From NCBI RefSeq assembly GCF_014204945.1, contig NZ_JACHMN010000001.1, positions 496,001 through 560,000 on the forward strand: a stretch of 64,000 nt of DNA, read 5' to 3'. This document shows positions 23,946 through 32,516 of the stretch, piece after piece. Numbering within the stretch: position 1 is the first letter of the stretch; every line of letters begins with the position of its first letter. The translations under genes and the position numbers were made by a program. The notes below the pieces were generated by a model, which was not told the DNA's origin, made no database searches, and was given only the letters and a program-made list of their open reading frames with translations. Origin of the DNA: Allocatelliglobosispora scoriae (GTDB lineage Bacteria > Actinomycetota > Actinomycetes > Mycobacteriales > Micromonosporaceae).

Positions 23946-25016
23946 GTGGGGCTGCTGACCATCGGGGTGTTCGCCCACGCCTGCCGGCTGACGCCCAAGG
24001 CGCTGCGCCTCTACGACGAGCTGGGGCTGCTGTCCCCCGCCGCCGTCGACGCCGAGACCGGCTACCGGCTCTACGACCCCGACCAGCTCGACCACGCCCG
24101 GCTCATCGCCCGGCTGCGCAGCATCGGCATGCCGCTGGCCGAGATCCGCACCGTGTGCGGCCTGCCGCCCGCCGACGCCGCCGAGGCGGTCACCGCGTAC
24201 TGGCAGCAGGTCACCGCCGACACCGCTGCCCGCGCGCAGCTCGCCGCCTTCCTCGTCGAGCACCTGTCCCGAAGGAGCACCGCCATGCCCGACACCACCG
24301 CCGCCCTCGGCATCCGCTACGCCGCCGCCACCGACATCGGTGCGCCGCCGCGCGACACCAATGAGGACATCGCCTACGCCGGCGACCGGCTGCTCGCCGT
24401 CGCCGACGGCACCCGCGGACCCGGCGGAGCCGCCGCCAGCGCGGCCGCCCTCGACGCCCTCATCCCGTTGCAGCTCGCCACGGCACCCGCCGCGGAACTG
24501 CTGACGATGCTGACCGAGGCGATCACCGCCGCCGACACCGCCGTCCGCCGGCTGTCGACCGACGACCAGCAGCCGGCCACGACCCTCACCGCCATCCTGC
24601 GGTCCGGCTCGCAGCTCGCCCTCGTGCACGTCGGCGACACCCGGGCCTACCTGCTGCGCGGCGGCGAGCTGTTCCAGCTCACCCAGGACCACAGCTGGGT
24701 GCAGACGCAGATCGACCAGGGCAGGCTCAGCAGCGCCGAGGCGGCCGCGCACCCGCAGCGCGCCATGCTGGTCCGGGCGCTCGGCGGCGGCCAACCGGTG
24801 GAGGCGGACCTTGCCCTGCGGACCGCGCTGCCCGGCGACCGCTACCTGCTCTGCTCCGACGGGCTGTGGGCCGTGGTGCCGCGGGCGGCGCTGCACGAGA
24901 CCCTGACCACAGTGCCGGACCCCGAGCAGGCCGTCCGGGAGCTGATCGCGCTCGCCCACGCCGCGGGTGCGCCCGACAACATCGCCTGCGTCATCGCCGA
25001 CATCGACGCCGGGTGA
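23946..25016 (+). CDS. MerR-type DNA-binding domain fused to a PP2C protein phosphatase
   Basis: 356 residues. Residues 1 to ~105 form a MerR winged helix with dimer helix (LTIGVFAHACRLTPKALRLYDELGLL, GYRLYDPDQ, ARLIARLRSIGMPL). Residues ~118-355 form a PP2C-type Ser/Thr phosphatase with RDTNEDIAYAG, VADGTRGPGG, HVGDTRAYLLRGG, LLCSDGLWAVV and APDNIACVI, keeping the metal-binding aspartates. MerR proteins normally sense ligands through a C-terminal domain; here that place is taken by a phosphatase, so DNA binding may be linked to phosphorylation state. The GTG start is 8 bases after GAAGGAGG. Substrate kinase or protein unknown; no kinase gene is seen nearby. Confidence 0.9.
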   Translation: MGLLTIGVFAHACRLTPKALRLYDELGLLSPAAVDAETGYRLYDPDQLDHARLIARLRSIGMPLAEIRTVCGLPPADAAEAVTAYWQQVTADTAARAQLAAFLVEHLSRRSTAMPDTTAALGIRYAAATDIGAPPRDTNEDIAYAGDRLLAVADGTRGPGGAAASAAALDALIPLQLATAPAAELLTMLTEAITAADTAVRRLSTDDQQPATTLTAILRSGSQLALVHVGDTRAYLLRGGELFQLTQDHSWVQTQIDQGRLSSAEAAAHPQRAMLVRALGGGQPVEADLALRTALPGDRYLLCSDGLWAVVPRAALHETLTTVPDPEQAVRELIALAHAAGAPDNIACVIADIDAG

Positions 25017-25949
25017 TCAGATCGCGGCCGGAGCCGGGCTGCGCAGGAACGCGTCGACCTCGACCAGGCGCCGGTCGTAACGCCGGGGCACCTGGGCGCT
25101 GAGCTGCTCGAAATGCAGGAGAACGCGCTGGGCCTTCTCCTGCGCCAGCGCCGGGTCGAAGGGCCGCAGCGCGTAGGCGGCGACGAAGTCCGCGTAGGCC
25201 TGGCCCTCGCTCTCCCCGTCGGGGAAGACACCGGCCGCGACGAGCGAGTTCCAGATCGCCACGGCCTCGTCGGCGGCCGGGCGCCCGTCCTGGCCGGTGT
25301 CGGTCTGCGCCAGCGCGAGCGCCGCCTGCGCCCATCCCATCGCGGCGACGGTGAACGGCGGCGCTTCGGCCGTCTCGGCCTGCTGACCGACCGTGACGGC
25401 CCACGTCGCGAGCTTGGCCGCCTCGTCGGCCCGGCCCAGGCGCCGCAGGATCATGCTCAGGTTCGCCGCGAGCATCGCCCGGTCGAGGCCGGGCAGGTGG
25501 TAGGCCTGCGCCAGGTCGAACGCCTTGCGGACCGCGACGGCCGCCACGTCGTCGTCGCCGATCGCCGCGAGCGCCTGGCCCAGCGTCAGGTGCGGCCAGA
25601 TCGCCTGCCGCGGGTGCTTGCCCGACAGCTCGTCGGTGATGTCGGCGGCCTCCTCGGCGCAGGTCAGCGCCTCCGCGAGGCGCCCGTTGAGCTGGTGGTC
25701 CACGGCGGACAGGCGCAGCATCTCGGCCAGGCGCAGCCGCTGCTCGTCGGTGTCGGCCTTGCGGCGCAGCCGGTCGAACTCGTCGCCGAGCAGGACCAGG
25801 CGCGTCTCCCGGCCGAGCTCCTCGATCTGGCCGCCGACGCGCGCGGCCTGCCGCCGCGCGACCCAGCGGCGGATGCGGGACCGGTTGACCAGCAGCCCGA
25901 CGCCGATCAGGGCGGCTGCGAGGAGGAGGACCGCGAAAACTGGGGGCAC
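25017..25949 (-). CDS. Membrane-anchored TPR-like protein, function unknown
   Basis: 310 residues. One N-terminal transmembrane segment (about 3-22, VFAVLLLAAALIGVGLLV), a basic stretch, then helical tetratricopeptide-like pairs (AEALTCAEEAADITDEL, LTLGQALAAIGDDDVAAVAV, LRRLGRADEAAKLATWAV). GTG start at 25949. Convergent with the MerR-PP2C gene, stops directly abutting. The repeats suggest protein binding on the cytoplasmic side of the membrane. No specific family is recognised. Confidence 0.8.
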   Translation of the reverse strand: MPPVFAVLLLAAALIGVGLLVNRSRIRRWVARRQAARVGGQIEELGRETRLVLLGDEFDRLRRKADTDEQRLRLAEMLRLSAVDHQLNGRLAEALTCAEEAADITDELSGKHPRQAIWPHLTLGQALAAIGDDDVAAVAVRKAFDLAQAYHLPGLDRAMLAANLSMILRRLGRADEAAKLATWAVTVGQQAETAEAPPFTVAAMGWAQAALALAQTDTGQDGRPAADEAVAIWNSLVAAGVFPDGESEGQAYADFVAAYALRPFDPALAQEKAQRVLLHFEQLSAQVPRRYDRRLVEVDAFLRSPAPAAI

Positions 25950-25967
25950 GGCCAGATCTTAGGTCCC

Positions 25968-26840
25968 TCAGTCGCCCCGCAGGGAGTCGGAAAGGCGCAG
26001 CGCCGCATCGGTGGAGTCGGTCCCGGCCGTCAGGAGCGGCAGGCGTACCGCAGCGGTGGGGATGGCACCGCGTTCGTGCAGGACCGCCTTGACCACCGTC
26101 GGGTTGGGCTCGGCGAACAGCGCCCGCGACAGCGGTGCCAGGCGGTGCCCGAGCGCTCGCGCCCGGACCGCGTCACCGGTGTGCCACGCCTCGATGAGCT
26201 CCGCGAACTCCCCCGTGGCGACGTGCGCGGAGGCGAGGATCGCGCCGTGGGCGCCGAGCGCGAGCAGCGGCGACACGAACACGTCGTCGCCGCCGAGCAC
26301 CGCGAACCCGGGCGGCACGTCGCACATGAGCCCGATCGTCTCCTCGTCGATCCCGCCGGCGGCGAACTTCACCCCGGCCACGCCGGGCAGGGCGGCGAGC
26401 CTCCGCAGCGCGTCGGCCGTGAGCGGCTGCCCGGTCCGGTAGGGGACGTGGTAGACCACGATCGGGACCGGGCTCGCGGCGGCGAGCTGCCGGAAGTGGG
26501 CCAGCACCCCGGCCTCGCCCGGCCGCAGGAACGGCGGCACCACGCACAGCGCCGCCACCGCCCCCGGCAGGTCCCGCAGCGACTCCAGCGCGGGCACCGT
26601 CGCGGCTCCGACGATGAGCGGCGCGCCGCGCTCCCGGCAGACCCGGGCGACGGCGGCGGCCACGTCGCGCTGCTCGGCGGGGCTGAGCGAGGACGGTTCG
26701 GCGGTGGTGCCGAGCGCGACCAGCCCGGCCGCGCCGCCGTCGAGCATCCGGTGGGCGAGGTCCGACAGCGCGCCGAGCGCCACGGCGCCCGCCTCGTCGA
26801 ACGGGGTGATCAGGGGCACGAAGAGCCCGGTCAGCGTCAT
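25968..26840 (-). CDS. DapA/N-acetylneuraminate lyase superfamily aldolase
   Basis: About 290 residues with the class I aldolase barrel of dihydrodipicolinate synthase relatives: GLFVPLITPF start, LGTTAEPSSL (usual GTTGE), Tyr in VVYHVPYRTG and the Schiff-base Lys in AGVKFAAGG. Family members condense or cleave pyruvate with aldehydes. Being outside a lysine operon and paired with a divergent LysR regulator suggests a catabolic aldolase rather than DapA itself. The ATG at 26840 (MTLTGLF) matches the family start; an upstream in-frame start would add 10 residues. Confidence 0.88.
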   Translation of the reverse strand: MTLTGLFVPLITPFDEAGAVALGALSDLAHRMLDGGAAGLVALGTTAEPSSLSPAEQRDVAAAVARVCRERGAPLIVGAATVPALESLRDLPGAVAALCVVPPFLRPGEAGVLAHFRQLAAASPVPIVVYHVPYRTGQPLTADALRRLAALPGVAGVKFAAGGIDEETIGLMCDVPPGFAVLGGDDVFVSPLLALGAHGAILASAHVATGEFAELIEAWHTGDAVRARALGHRLAPLSRALFAEPNPTVVKAVLHERGAIPTAAVRLPLLTAGTDSTDAALRLSDSLRGD

Positions 26841-26911
26841 GCGCACAGCCAACCCCACCCCCAAGGTCAAGGTCCAGTTCCGATTGGTACGCCAACCCGT
26901 AAGCTGAACTG
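26841..26911. promoter_or_regulatory. Divergent promoter/operator, aldolase / LysR
   Basis: A 71-base gap with two imperfect half sites, GATTGG and CCAACC, four bases apart around 26882-26897, consistent with a LysR-type box. Divergent LysR regulators usually control their neighbour and themselves from such a site. Confidence 0.4.
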
Positions 26912-27811
26912 ATGCTCGACGTGCGGCGGCTGCGCCTGCTGTGCGACCTGGCCCAGCTCGGCACCATCGCCGCCGTGGCCAAGTCGCACACCTACACGCC
27001 GTCCGCCGTCTCCCAGCAGTTGGCGGCCCTGGAACGCGAGGCCGGTGTGCGGCTGCTGGAACGCACCGGCCGCCGCGTCGTGCTCACCCCCGCCGGGCAC
27101 CTGCTCGTCCGCCACGGCGAGCAGGTCCTCGCGGCCCTGGAGGGCGCCCGCGCCGCGATGGCGACCGCCGGCGGCGAGCTCAGCGGTCCGCTGCGCATCG
27201 GCGCGTTCCCCTCCGCCGTGCGGACCCTGCTGCCCGGGGCGCTGGTCACGCTGGGCCGCGACCATCCGGGGCTGGAGCTGATGGTGACCGAGCTCGACCC
27301 GGTCGCCGTGCCGGAAGCGCTGCGCGAACGGCGGCTCGACGTCGCCCTGGTCCACGATTACGACATCATGCCGGTCGAGCCCGATCAGGCGCTCGACGCG
27401 GTGCCGCTGCTCGAAGAGACGGTCTTCCTCGCCGTACCCGCCGAAGGGTTTGCGGAAGCCGGCGGCGACCCGGTGGGCGCGACCCGGGACCGGGCCTGGA
27501 TCGCGGGGAGCCCCGGGACCGCCTGCCACGCCGTGACGCTGCAGGTGTGCCGCACCGCCGGGTTCACACCGCGGGTGCGCCACCACGCGGACGACTTCGC
27601 TGCGGTCCTGGCGCTGGTCGCGGCAGGACTGGGCGTCTCGCTCGTGCCGCAGCTCGCCACGGCGCAGCCGCCCGCCGGGGTGGTCCTGGTGCCGCTGGCG
27701 ACCCGGCGGCGGACCAGGGTCACCTATCGGCGGGGTGCGGCGGCGCATCCGGCGGTCGCCGCGTGCGTGACGGCGCTGCGGTCGGCGACGGCGGACCACC
27801 TGGGCGAATAG
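26912..27811 (+). CDS. LysR-family transcriptional regulator
   Basis: 299 residues. The N-terminal winged helix (RRLRLLCDLAQLGTIAAVAKSHTYTPSAVSQQLAALE, residues ~5-45) and linker helix are typical, followed by a two-lobed ligand-binding domain (about 90-290; LRIGAFPSAVRTLLP, GLGVSLVPQLA). It probably regulates the divergent aldolase gene, with a metabolite of that pathway as coinducer (inference from arrangement). ATG start at 26912. Confidence 0.92.
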   Translation: MLDVRRLRLLCDLAQLGTIAAVAKSHTYTPSAVSQQLAALEREAGVRLLERTGRRVVLTPAGHLLVRHGEQVLAALEGARAAMATAGGELSGPLRIGAFPSAVRTLLPGALVTLGRDHPGLELMVTELDPVAVPEALRERRLDVALVHDYDIMPVEPDQALDAVPLLEETVFLAVPAEGFAEAGGDPVGATRDRAWIAGSPGTACHAVTLQVCRTAGFTPRVRHHADDFAAVLALVAAGLGVSLVPQLATAQPPAGVVLVPLATRRRTRVTYRRGAAAHPAVAACVTALRSATADHLGE

Positions 27812-27846
27812 GCCTGCGCCCGGGCAGGTCCGCAGGAGGATGAGGC

Positions 27847-28278
27847 ATGCGGAGAAGGTGGGTGGCGCCGACGCGCGTCGGGCTGGCGGCCGTGTTGGTG
27901 GTCGCGGTGCGGCTGCTGGACAGACCCGCCCTGTGGTGGCCCGCGCTGCTGATCGCCCTCGTCCTCGCGGTGCCGCCCATCGTCCGCGCCGCCGTCCCGG
28001 CCGCGCCGAAGGCACCGGCACACCCGCCGATTCCGGTCGGCGACCAGCCCGGCGACCAGCGCGTGGTCGTCGCCGCGCACGGCCGGTTCGAGGTGCTCGC
28101 CGTCCTCGGCGAGTCGCTGGGGATCAGCCGCGACGACGCGTGGCAGCTCGTCAAGACGGTGCCGTCGGTCGTGGCCCGCGGGGTTTCCCGGGAGCACGCC
28201 GAGCTGCTCGCCGACCGCCTCAACGCCGTCGGCGCGAAAGCGACCGTGGAGCCCGACATCCCGCGGGGTGGTGGCTGA
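27847..28278 (+). CDS. Membrane protein with a ribosomal L7/L12 C-terminal-like domain
   Basis: 143 residues. Two hydrophobic segments (about 9-24 and 28-50) are followed by a Pro-rich linker. A C-terminal domain (~70-137) follows the L7/L12 C-terminal pattern: VVVAAHGRFEVLAVLGESL, ISRDDAWQLVKTVPSVVARGVSREHAE and LNAVGAKATVEP. In L7/L12 this domain recruits translation GTPases; the fold also occurs in ClpS. Function in a membrane context is unknown. The ATG at 27847 has AGGAGGATGAGG directly upstream. It lies 36 bases after the LysR gene and could be co-transcribed. Confidence 0.8.
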   Translation: MRRRWVAPTRVGLAAVLVVAVRLLDRPALWWPALLIALVLAVPPIVRAAVPAAPKAPAHPPIPVGDQPGDQRVVVAAHGRFEVLAVLGESLGISRDDAWQLVKTVPSVVARGVSREHAELLADRLNAVGAKATVEPDIPRGGG

Positions 28279-28287
28279 CGGGCGGTG

Positions 28288-28321
28288 GTGGCGGGGCACC
28301 CCCGTCCGGACACCCCGCCAC
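28288..28321. terminator. Convergent hairpin terminator
   Basis: A 9-bp stem (GTGGCGGGG at 28288-28296 with 28313-28321) lies in the short gap between two convergent genes and can serve both. Confidence 0.55.
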
Positions 28322-28325
28322 AGGG

Positions 28326-29603
28326 TCACCGCCCCGCCGCCGACCGGCGGCGCCGGAGCCACAGGCCGAGGGCCGTGAGCGCCGCGGCGATGAGGACCCC
28401 GGCGCCCAGCGATCGGTAGAACCAGGGCTGCGCGTCCCACGGACTGGCCCGGTAGTCGGCGAACGTGCCGTTCTCGATCAGGTCGCGGGGGACGGTGAGC
28501 TGCCGGGTGCCGTCGGGAGTGGTCAGCAGGGTCTGCTGCGTGCCGTCGGGCAGCGCCAGGACCAGCGAGGGGTTGAACGGGTCGACGTCGAGCGGGTTGC
28601 CGTCGACGACGACGGGCACCGGACCGCGCCACCCGGCGATCCCCTGCGCTCGGCCGGACCGCCCGGTGGCCTTCTCGTCGGCGACGGCCCCGGTGACCGG
28701 GTCGGCGAACTGCAGGTGCCACCCGTCGTAGGTCTCCTGCCTGGTGATGCACGGTCCCGAGGCGCATTTCTCGTCGGCGACCAGGGCGACGGACCTCCCG
28801 TCCGGGGTCCACGCCGCCGTGCCGGCGAGCCGCTGGTGCGCGGCGAGCGGGATCGTCCCGATCGTCGCGGTGGTGGCCGTGTCGAGGACGACCACCCGGG
28901 GGGCCAGGGAGTCCTGCGCGACGGAGATCGCGATCCGCGTGCCGTCCGGGGAGAACGCGACGACCGTGTTGGTCCGGGAGTCGCCGTTGAGCAGGACGGC
29001 CTCCTTCCGGGTCTCGATGTCGTAGAGCGTGAACTGGTCGGTGAGGAAGGGGTCGGCGTCCGGGTCCCGGGACCGGAAGAGGGCGAGCAGGAGCTTGCGG
29101 CCGTCGGGCGACCACGCCATCGGGATGCCGCCGCTCCTGATCTCGTGGGGGGTCCCGTCGGTCAGGTCGACCACCCGGCCCGGACCGGCCAGGAGGCGGC
29201 CGTCGGGCGACACGATCCCGATCGAATGGCCCGGCGGCGTGTCCAGCAGCCGGTAGGAACCGTCCCTGCCGACGACGGCGCTGGTCTCCCCGGAACCGTC
29301 GCGCACGCTGAAGACCGCTGCGGCCGGCCCGTTGGGGCGCTCGTGGTGGCGCGCCTGCCACGGGTAGGCCGTCCCCAGCGACCCCGGCCGGTCCGTGTCG
29401 CCCGCCTGGTGCGGCCTGCTGCCGCTGTCGAGCAGGCTCGGGACGACCGCCAGGACCGCCACCGCCAGGAGCACGGCCGCCGCCTGCCCGGCCCGGCCCA
29501 GGGTGCGGCGGCGGCGCCCGCGGGTCCAGGTGTCGTCGGCGACCCGGGGCACCGGTGCCGCGTCGCCGGTGCGGCGCAGGGCCGTCCTCAGGGTGTCGCT
29601 CAT
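28326..29603 (-). CDS. Membrane protein with beta-propeller repeats, sigma-factor partner
   Basis: 425 residues. A short cytoplasmic N-terminus is followed by a membrane segment (AAAVLLAVAVLAVVPSLL), an extracytoplasmic propeller with WD40/TolB-like repeats (GIVSPDGRLLAGPG, AWSPDGRKLLLAL, FSPDGTRIAI, AWTPDGRSVALV), and a last membrane segment near residue 405. The start overlaps the ECF sigma factor stop by ATGA (29600-29603), the usual arrangement for SigE-type sigma factors with a membrane partner. Inference: anti-sigma or sensory partner, though no classical zinc anti-sigma motif is visible. Confidence 0.85.
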   Translation of the reverse strand: MSDTLRTALRRTGDAAPVPRVADDTWTRGRRRRTLGRAGQAAAVLLAVAVLAVVPSLLDSGSRPHQAGDTDRPGSLGTAYPWQARHHERPNGPAAAVFSVRDGSGETSAVVGRDGSYRLLDTPPGHSIGIVSPDGRLLAGPGRVVDLTDGTPHEIRSGGIPMAWSPDGRKLLLALFRSRDPDADPFLTDQFTLYDIETRKEAVLLNGDSRTNTVVAFSPDGTRIAISVAQDSLAPRVVVLDTATTATIGTIPLAAHQRLAGTAAWTPDGRSVALVADEKCASGPCITRQETYDGWHLQFADPVTGAVADEKATGRSGRAQGIAGWRGPVPVVVDGNPLDVDPFNPSLVLALPDGTQQTLLTTPDGTRQLTVPRDLIENGTFADYRASPWDAQPWFYRSLGAGVLIAAALTALGLWLRRRRSAAGR

Positions 29604-30112
29604 CGCGTCGCCTCCGTCAATCGCCGTTCGGACAGGTCGGGGGCGATCGTCCGCAACCGCGCCAGCGCGTCCTTGGCCTGGCTCTTCACCGTGCCGAGCG
29701 ACACACCCAGCGCGGATGCCGTCTCGGCCTCGGTCAGGTCCTCGAAGTAGCGCAGCACCAGCACCGCGCGCTGGCGCGGGGCGAGCCGGGCGAGGGCGTC
29801 GTGGACCGCGAGCCCGGTCGCGACATCGCCGGTGAAGTCGGGGACCACCCGCTCCGGCAGGGCCTGCGCCACCGGTGCCTCGCGGCGCATCCGCCGCCAC
29901 CACGAGACGTGCTGGGTGTAGAGGACCCGGCGCACGTAGGGGTCCGGGTCTCCGGCCGCGGTGATCTTCTCCCAGCGGGCGGCGACCCGGATCAGCGTGA
30001 GCTGCACCAGGTCCTCGGCGAGGTACGCGTCGCCGGTCAGCAGGAACGCCACCCGGCCCAGCGCCGCCGTGCGGGCCCTGACGTACTCGTGGAACGACTC
30101 GGCATCGGACAT
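29600..30112 (-). CDS. SigE-family ECF RNA polymerase sigma factor
   Basis: 170 residues with sigma region 2 (FHEYVRARTAALGRVAFLL, AEDLVQLTLIRVAARW) and region 4 (LARLAPRQRAVLVLRYFEDLTEAETASALGVSLGTVKSQ). It directs RNA polymerase to a specific promoter set. The ATG at 30112 is chosen because GGAGG lies 8 bases upstream; a GTG two codons earlier overlaps that site. It is translationally coupled to the propeller membrane protein. A second, related sigma factor is at 34.5 kb. Confidence 0.93.
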   Translation of the reverse strand: MSDAESFHEYVRARTAALGRVAFLLTGDAYLAEDLVQLTLIRVAARWEKITAAGDPDPYVRRVLYTQHVSWWRRMRREAPVAQALPERVVPDFTGDVATGLAVHDALARLAPRQRAVLVLRYFEDLTEAETASALGVSLGTVKSQAKDALARLRTIAPDLSERRLTEATR

Positions 30113-30167
30113 GACCACCTCCGCCCCCTTACACGCACCGCCGAGCCGGGAAGGAGGGGTCGAGCTG

Positions 30168-30773
30168 TCAGCGGGTTTCCGACGGTCGCAGACCGGCCCG
30201 GCGCAGGATCTCGATGATGACCGGTGCCTTGCCCGCGCTGTAGGCCGCCATCGACAGCGGGTTCTCGGCCGCGCTGCGCAGCTTCGCCGCCTCGTAGCGC
30301 TCCCGCTCCTCGGGGTGCTCGCGCAGTCGGTCGCGGAAGACGAGGTGCCGCAGGTGCTCGTCGCAGTCCGGGCCGAAGACGTGCAGGTTCACCGTGTGGC
30401 CGGCGTTCCACAGGCAGCGGTGCTCGTACCAGTCGGGTTCGCGGGTGCGCAGCGCGTAGCCGGCGGCGGCGAGCGCGGGCACATAGGAGTCCTCGTCGGC
30501 CGGGTCGGCGACGATGAGGTCGATGTCGAGCCGGTCCTTCGCCGCCAGCCCCGGCACCGCCGTGGACCCGACGTGCTCGATCGCGAGCGCCCGGTCCCCG
30601 ACGGCGTCCCGGATGCGGGCCTGCTCGGCGGCGTAGCGGGCGGGCCACGCCGGGTCGTAGGGGCCGATGACGATCGGCGAGGCCACCTCGGCCGGGCGGT
30701 CGCCGACGGCGCGGGCCGCCATCCGGTCCGGGCTCAGCGGGGCGGCCGGCCCCGGCAAGGGAGGAGTACGCAC
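30168..30773 (-). CDS. GrpB-family nucleotidyltransferase-fold protein
   Basis: 201 residues. The core from about residue 34 has IVIGPYDPAWPARYAAEQ, IEHVGSTAVPGLAAKDRLDIDLIV, WYEHRCLW, NLHVFGPD and FRDRLREHPEERERYEAAK, the standard GrpB/UPF0157 pattern. The fold is that of nucleotidyltransferases; the biological role is poorly defined. GTG start at 30773; an ATG at residue 18 is a possible later start. Confidence 0.9.
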   Translation of the reverse strand: MRTPPLPGPAAPLSPDRMAARAVGDRPAEVASPIVIGPYDPAWPARYAAEQARIRDAVGDRALAIEHVGSTAVPGLAAKDRLDIDLIVADPADEDSYVPALAAAGYALRTREPDWYEHRCLWNAGHTVNLHVFGPDCDEHLRHLVFRDRLREHPEERERYEAAKLRSAAENPLSMAAYSAGKAPVIIEILRRAGLRPSETR

Positions 30774-30800
30774 GGCGGCGACTCTACGCCCGCGACGGCA

Positions 30801-30839
30801 CGCGCCGGGGCCCTGGCGGGCGGCCAGGACCCCGGCGCG
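30801..30839 (-). terminator. Hairpin terminator of the DUF1996 gene
   Basis: CGCGCCGGGG at 30801-30810 pairs with 30830-30839; after one mismatch CCTGGC at 30812-30817 pairs with 30823-30828. The 17-position stem sits 10 bases beyond the stop of the minus-strand gene. Confidence 0.65.
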
Positions 30840-30848
30840 GTCAGCCGG

Positions 30849-32243
30849 TCAGAACGTACCGGCGGTGTTGCACTTGGCCTTCTGGACGATGCAGTCCTTC
30901 ACCCGGTGGCCCATGGCCGCGTTGTCCCAGGCGAGGAACGAGTCGCCGTGGATCGACGAGGCCATGCCCGAGGAGAGCGTGTAGCCGGCCGCGCTTCCGT
31001 GGGTGGGGTAGTCGATGACGAAGGAGACGTTCGGGATGGCGACCGGGTAGTCGCCGGCGCACTTGCCGTTGACGGTGTTGTAGGAGACGTGCGACTTGTG
31101 GTCGGGGCTGTCCAGGTGGATGCCGTCCCAGCAGTCCTGGAACACCAGCTGGTAGGTGAGGTTGGCGGTCTGGGCGCAGACCGGCCAGTTGCCGTCGGCG
31201 CTGCGGCCGATCTCGCCGCCGATACCGGCGCACCAGAACTGGCCGGGCGCACCGGCCGGTGTCGGGACCTGCCGCTTGGCGTCGCCGGCGATCATCCGGA
31301 AGCCCTGCGGGAACGGGACCGTCTTGGTCGGGTCGGGCAGGCGCGAGCTGTAGTAGACGGTGACGCCGCGCGGCTCGATCGCCACGCCGTTCTGGTAGAG
31401 CGTGGGGATCCAGTACGCCGACGGGTCGCCCACCGGTCCGCAGCTCGCCGCGGTGTTGGCGCGCAGCGACGCGGTGGTGGTGTTGGCGTTGGTGCTGCGG
31501 TTGCCGAAGAAGCTGTGCATGTGCGACGCACCCGGCAGCCCCGGGAAGACGATCGGGTCGTCCTTGAAGGAGTGGCTGTAGACGCACGAGGCGTTGAACT
31601 CCGAGACCCGCACGGCGTTGGGGGGCGCCGGGTTCATCACCATCGCGTTGAACTCGGCGAGCTGGGCGGCCCACGCGGTCTGGTCCATCTTGATCCAGCC
31701 GGCGCCGTTGGACGGGCTGGGGCTGGGCTGGGCGCCGCCGGTGCCGAAGACCTGGAACTCCCACACCGACGCGCCGTACTGCGTGGCGCGGCGGGTGGTG
31801 TTGAGCCGCACGTAGCGGCCGGAGCCGGTGACGTTGAGCGTCTGGACGCCGCCGGTGCCGTTGACGGTGGTGTTGATCGTCGTCCAGGGTGCGGTGCCGT
31901 TGGCGGACGTCTGGATGGTGAAGTCGGGCGCGTAGGCGGTCTCCCACGTGATGACCACGCGGTTGATGGCGGCCGTGGCGCCGAGGTCGACCTGCAGCCA
32001 CTGCGGGTCGCTGAACGCGCTGGCCCACCGCGTGCCAAGGTTGCCGTCGACCGCGGCGGACGCGGGGGTGCCGCCGTTCTCGGTCGATGACGCCGTCGCC
32101 GGGCGCCCCTGCGACAGCGGGGTCTCGGCGGCGGAGGCGCTCAGCGCCTGGCTGGTGAGCAGCGCGCCGATCAGCGCGGTGACGGCGACACCTACGACCA
32201 GGGTACGTGGTCGATTTCTGCCCGTGAGGGCACTAGTGGACAT
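30849..32243 (-). CDS. Secreted F5/8C (CBM32-like) plus DUF1996 protein
   Basis: 464 residues: signal peptide (1 to ~38), an F5/8 type C carbohydrate-binding domain (~40-175; GRPATASSTENGG, PQWLQVDLGATAAINRVVITWE, GRYVRLNTT), a short Pro/Ser linker, and a DUF1996 domain (~185-464; FNASCVYSHSFKDDPIVFPGLP, HMHSFFGN, GVTVYYSSRL, CWDGIHLDSPDHKSH). DUF1996 occurs in secreted fungal and actinobacterial proteins with conserved histidines and cysteines but no proven activity that I know. The ATG at 32243 opens the signal. A LacI-type palindrome lies about 95 bases upstream, as before the 38-kb gene. Confidence 0.9.
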   Translation of the reverse strand: MSTSALTGRNRPRTLVVGVAVTALIGALLTSQALSASAAETPLSQGRPATASSTENGGTPASAAVDGNLGTRWASAFSDPQWLQVDLGATAAINRVVITWETAYAPDFTIQTSANGTAPWTTINTTVNGTGGVQTLNVTGSGRYVRLNTTRRATQYGASVWEFQVFGTGGAQPSPSPSNGAGWIKMDQTAWAAQLAEFNAMVMNPAPPNAVRVSEFNASCVYSHSFKDDPIVFPGLPGASHMHSFFGNRSTNANTTTASLRANTAASCGPVGDPSAYWIPTLYQNGVAIEPRGVTVYYSSRLPDPTKTVPFPQGFRMIAGDAKRQVPTPAGAPGQFWCAGIGGEIGRSADGNWPVCAQTANLTYQLVFQDCWDGIHLDSPDHKSHVSYNTVNGKCAGDYPVAIPNVSFVIDYPTHGSAAGYTLSSGMASSIHGDSFLAWDNAAMGHRVKDCIVQKAKCNTAGTF

Positions 32244-32516
32244 GACGGATCCTCCGGTTCTGCGGGGACGGGTCGCGGCCGGGGTTCCACCGGCCATGGG
32301 GTCCTCCTCGTGGGACGCGAGGTGGAGATCCTGGCGGAGAGCGCTCTCTATCCCTGCATAGTGAGCGCATCGCCGATCGGTGTCAATAGGTCAAACTCGA
32401 TGCAAGCGCGCTCGCCAAGGATCGCATTCTCCGCGAATCAGACCATCGGCGGCGGCGGCGCCGAGCCGCGAATCCGCTGCCGGAGCCCCGCCAGGGAGCG
32501 CTCTCCGGACGAGGCC
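32244..32516. promoter_or_regulatory. Promoter region with LacI-type operators
   Basis: A 273-base non-coding region upstream of the DUF1996 gene and downstream of the response-regulator gene. It contains the 12-bp perfect palindrome GAGAGCGCTCTC at 32337-32348 and a second related site GGGAGCGCTCTCC at 32494-32506. The same palindrome sits before the secreted beta-helix gene at 40.9 kb. It resembles CebR/LacI-family boxes (TGGGAGCGCTCCCA), so carbohydrate-responsive repression is likely. Confidence 0.65.
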
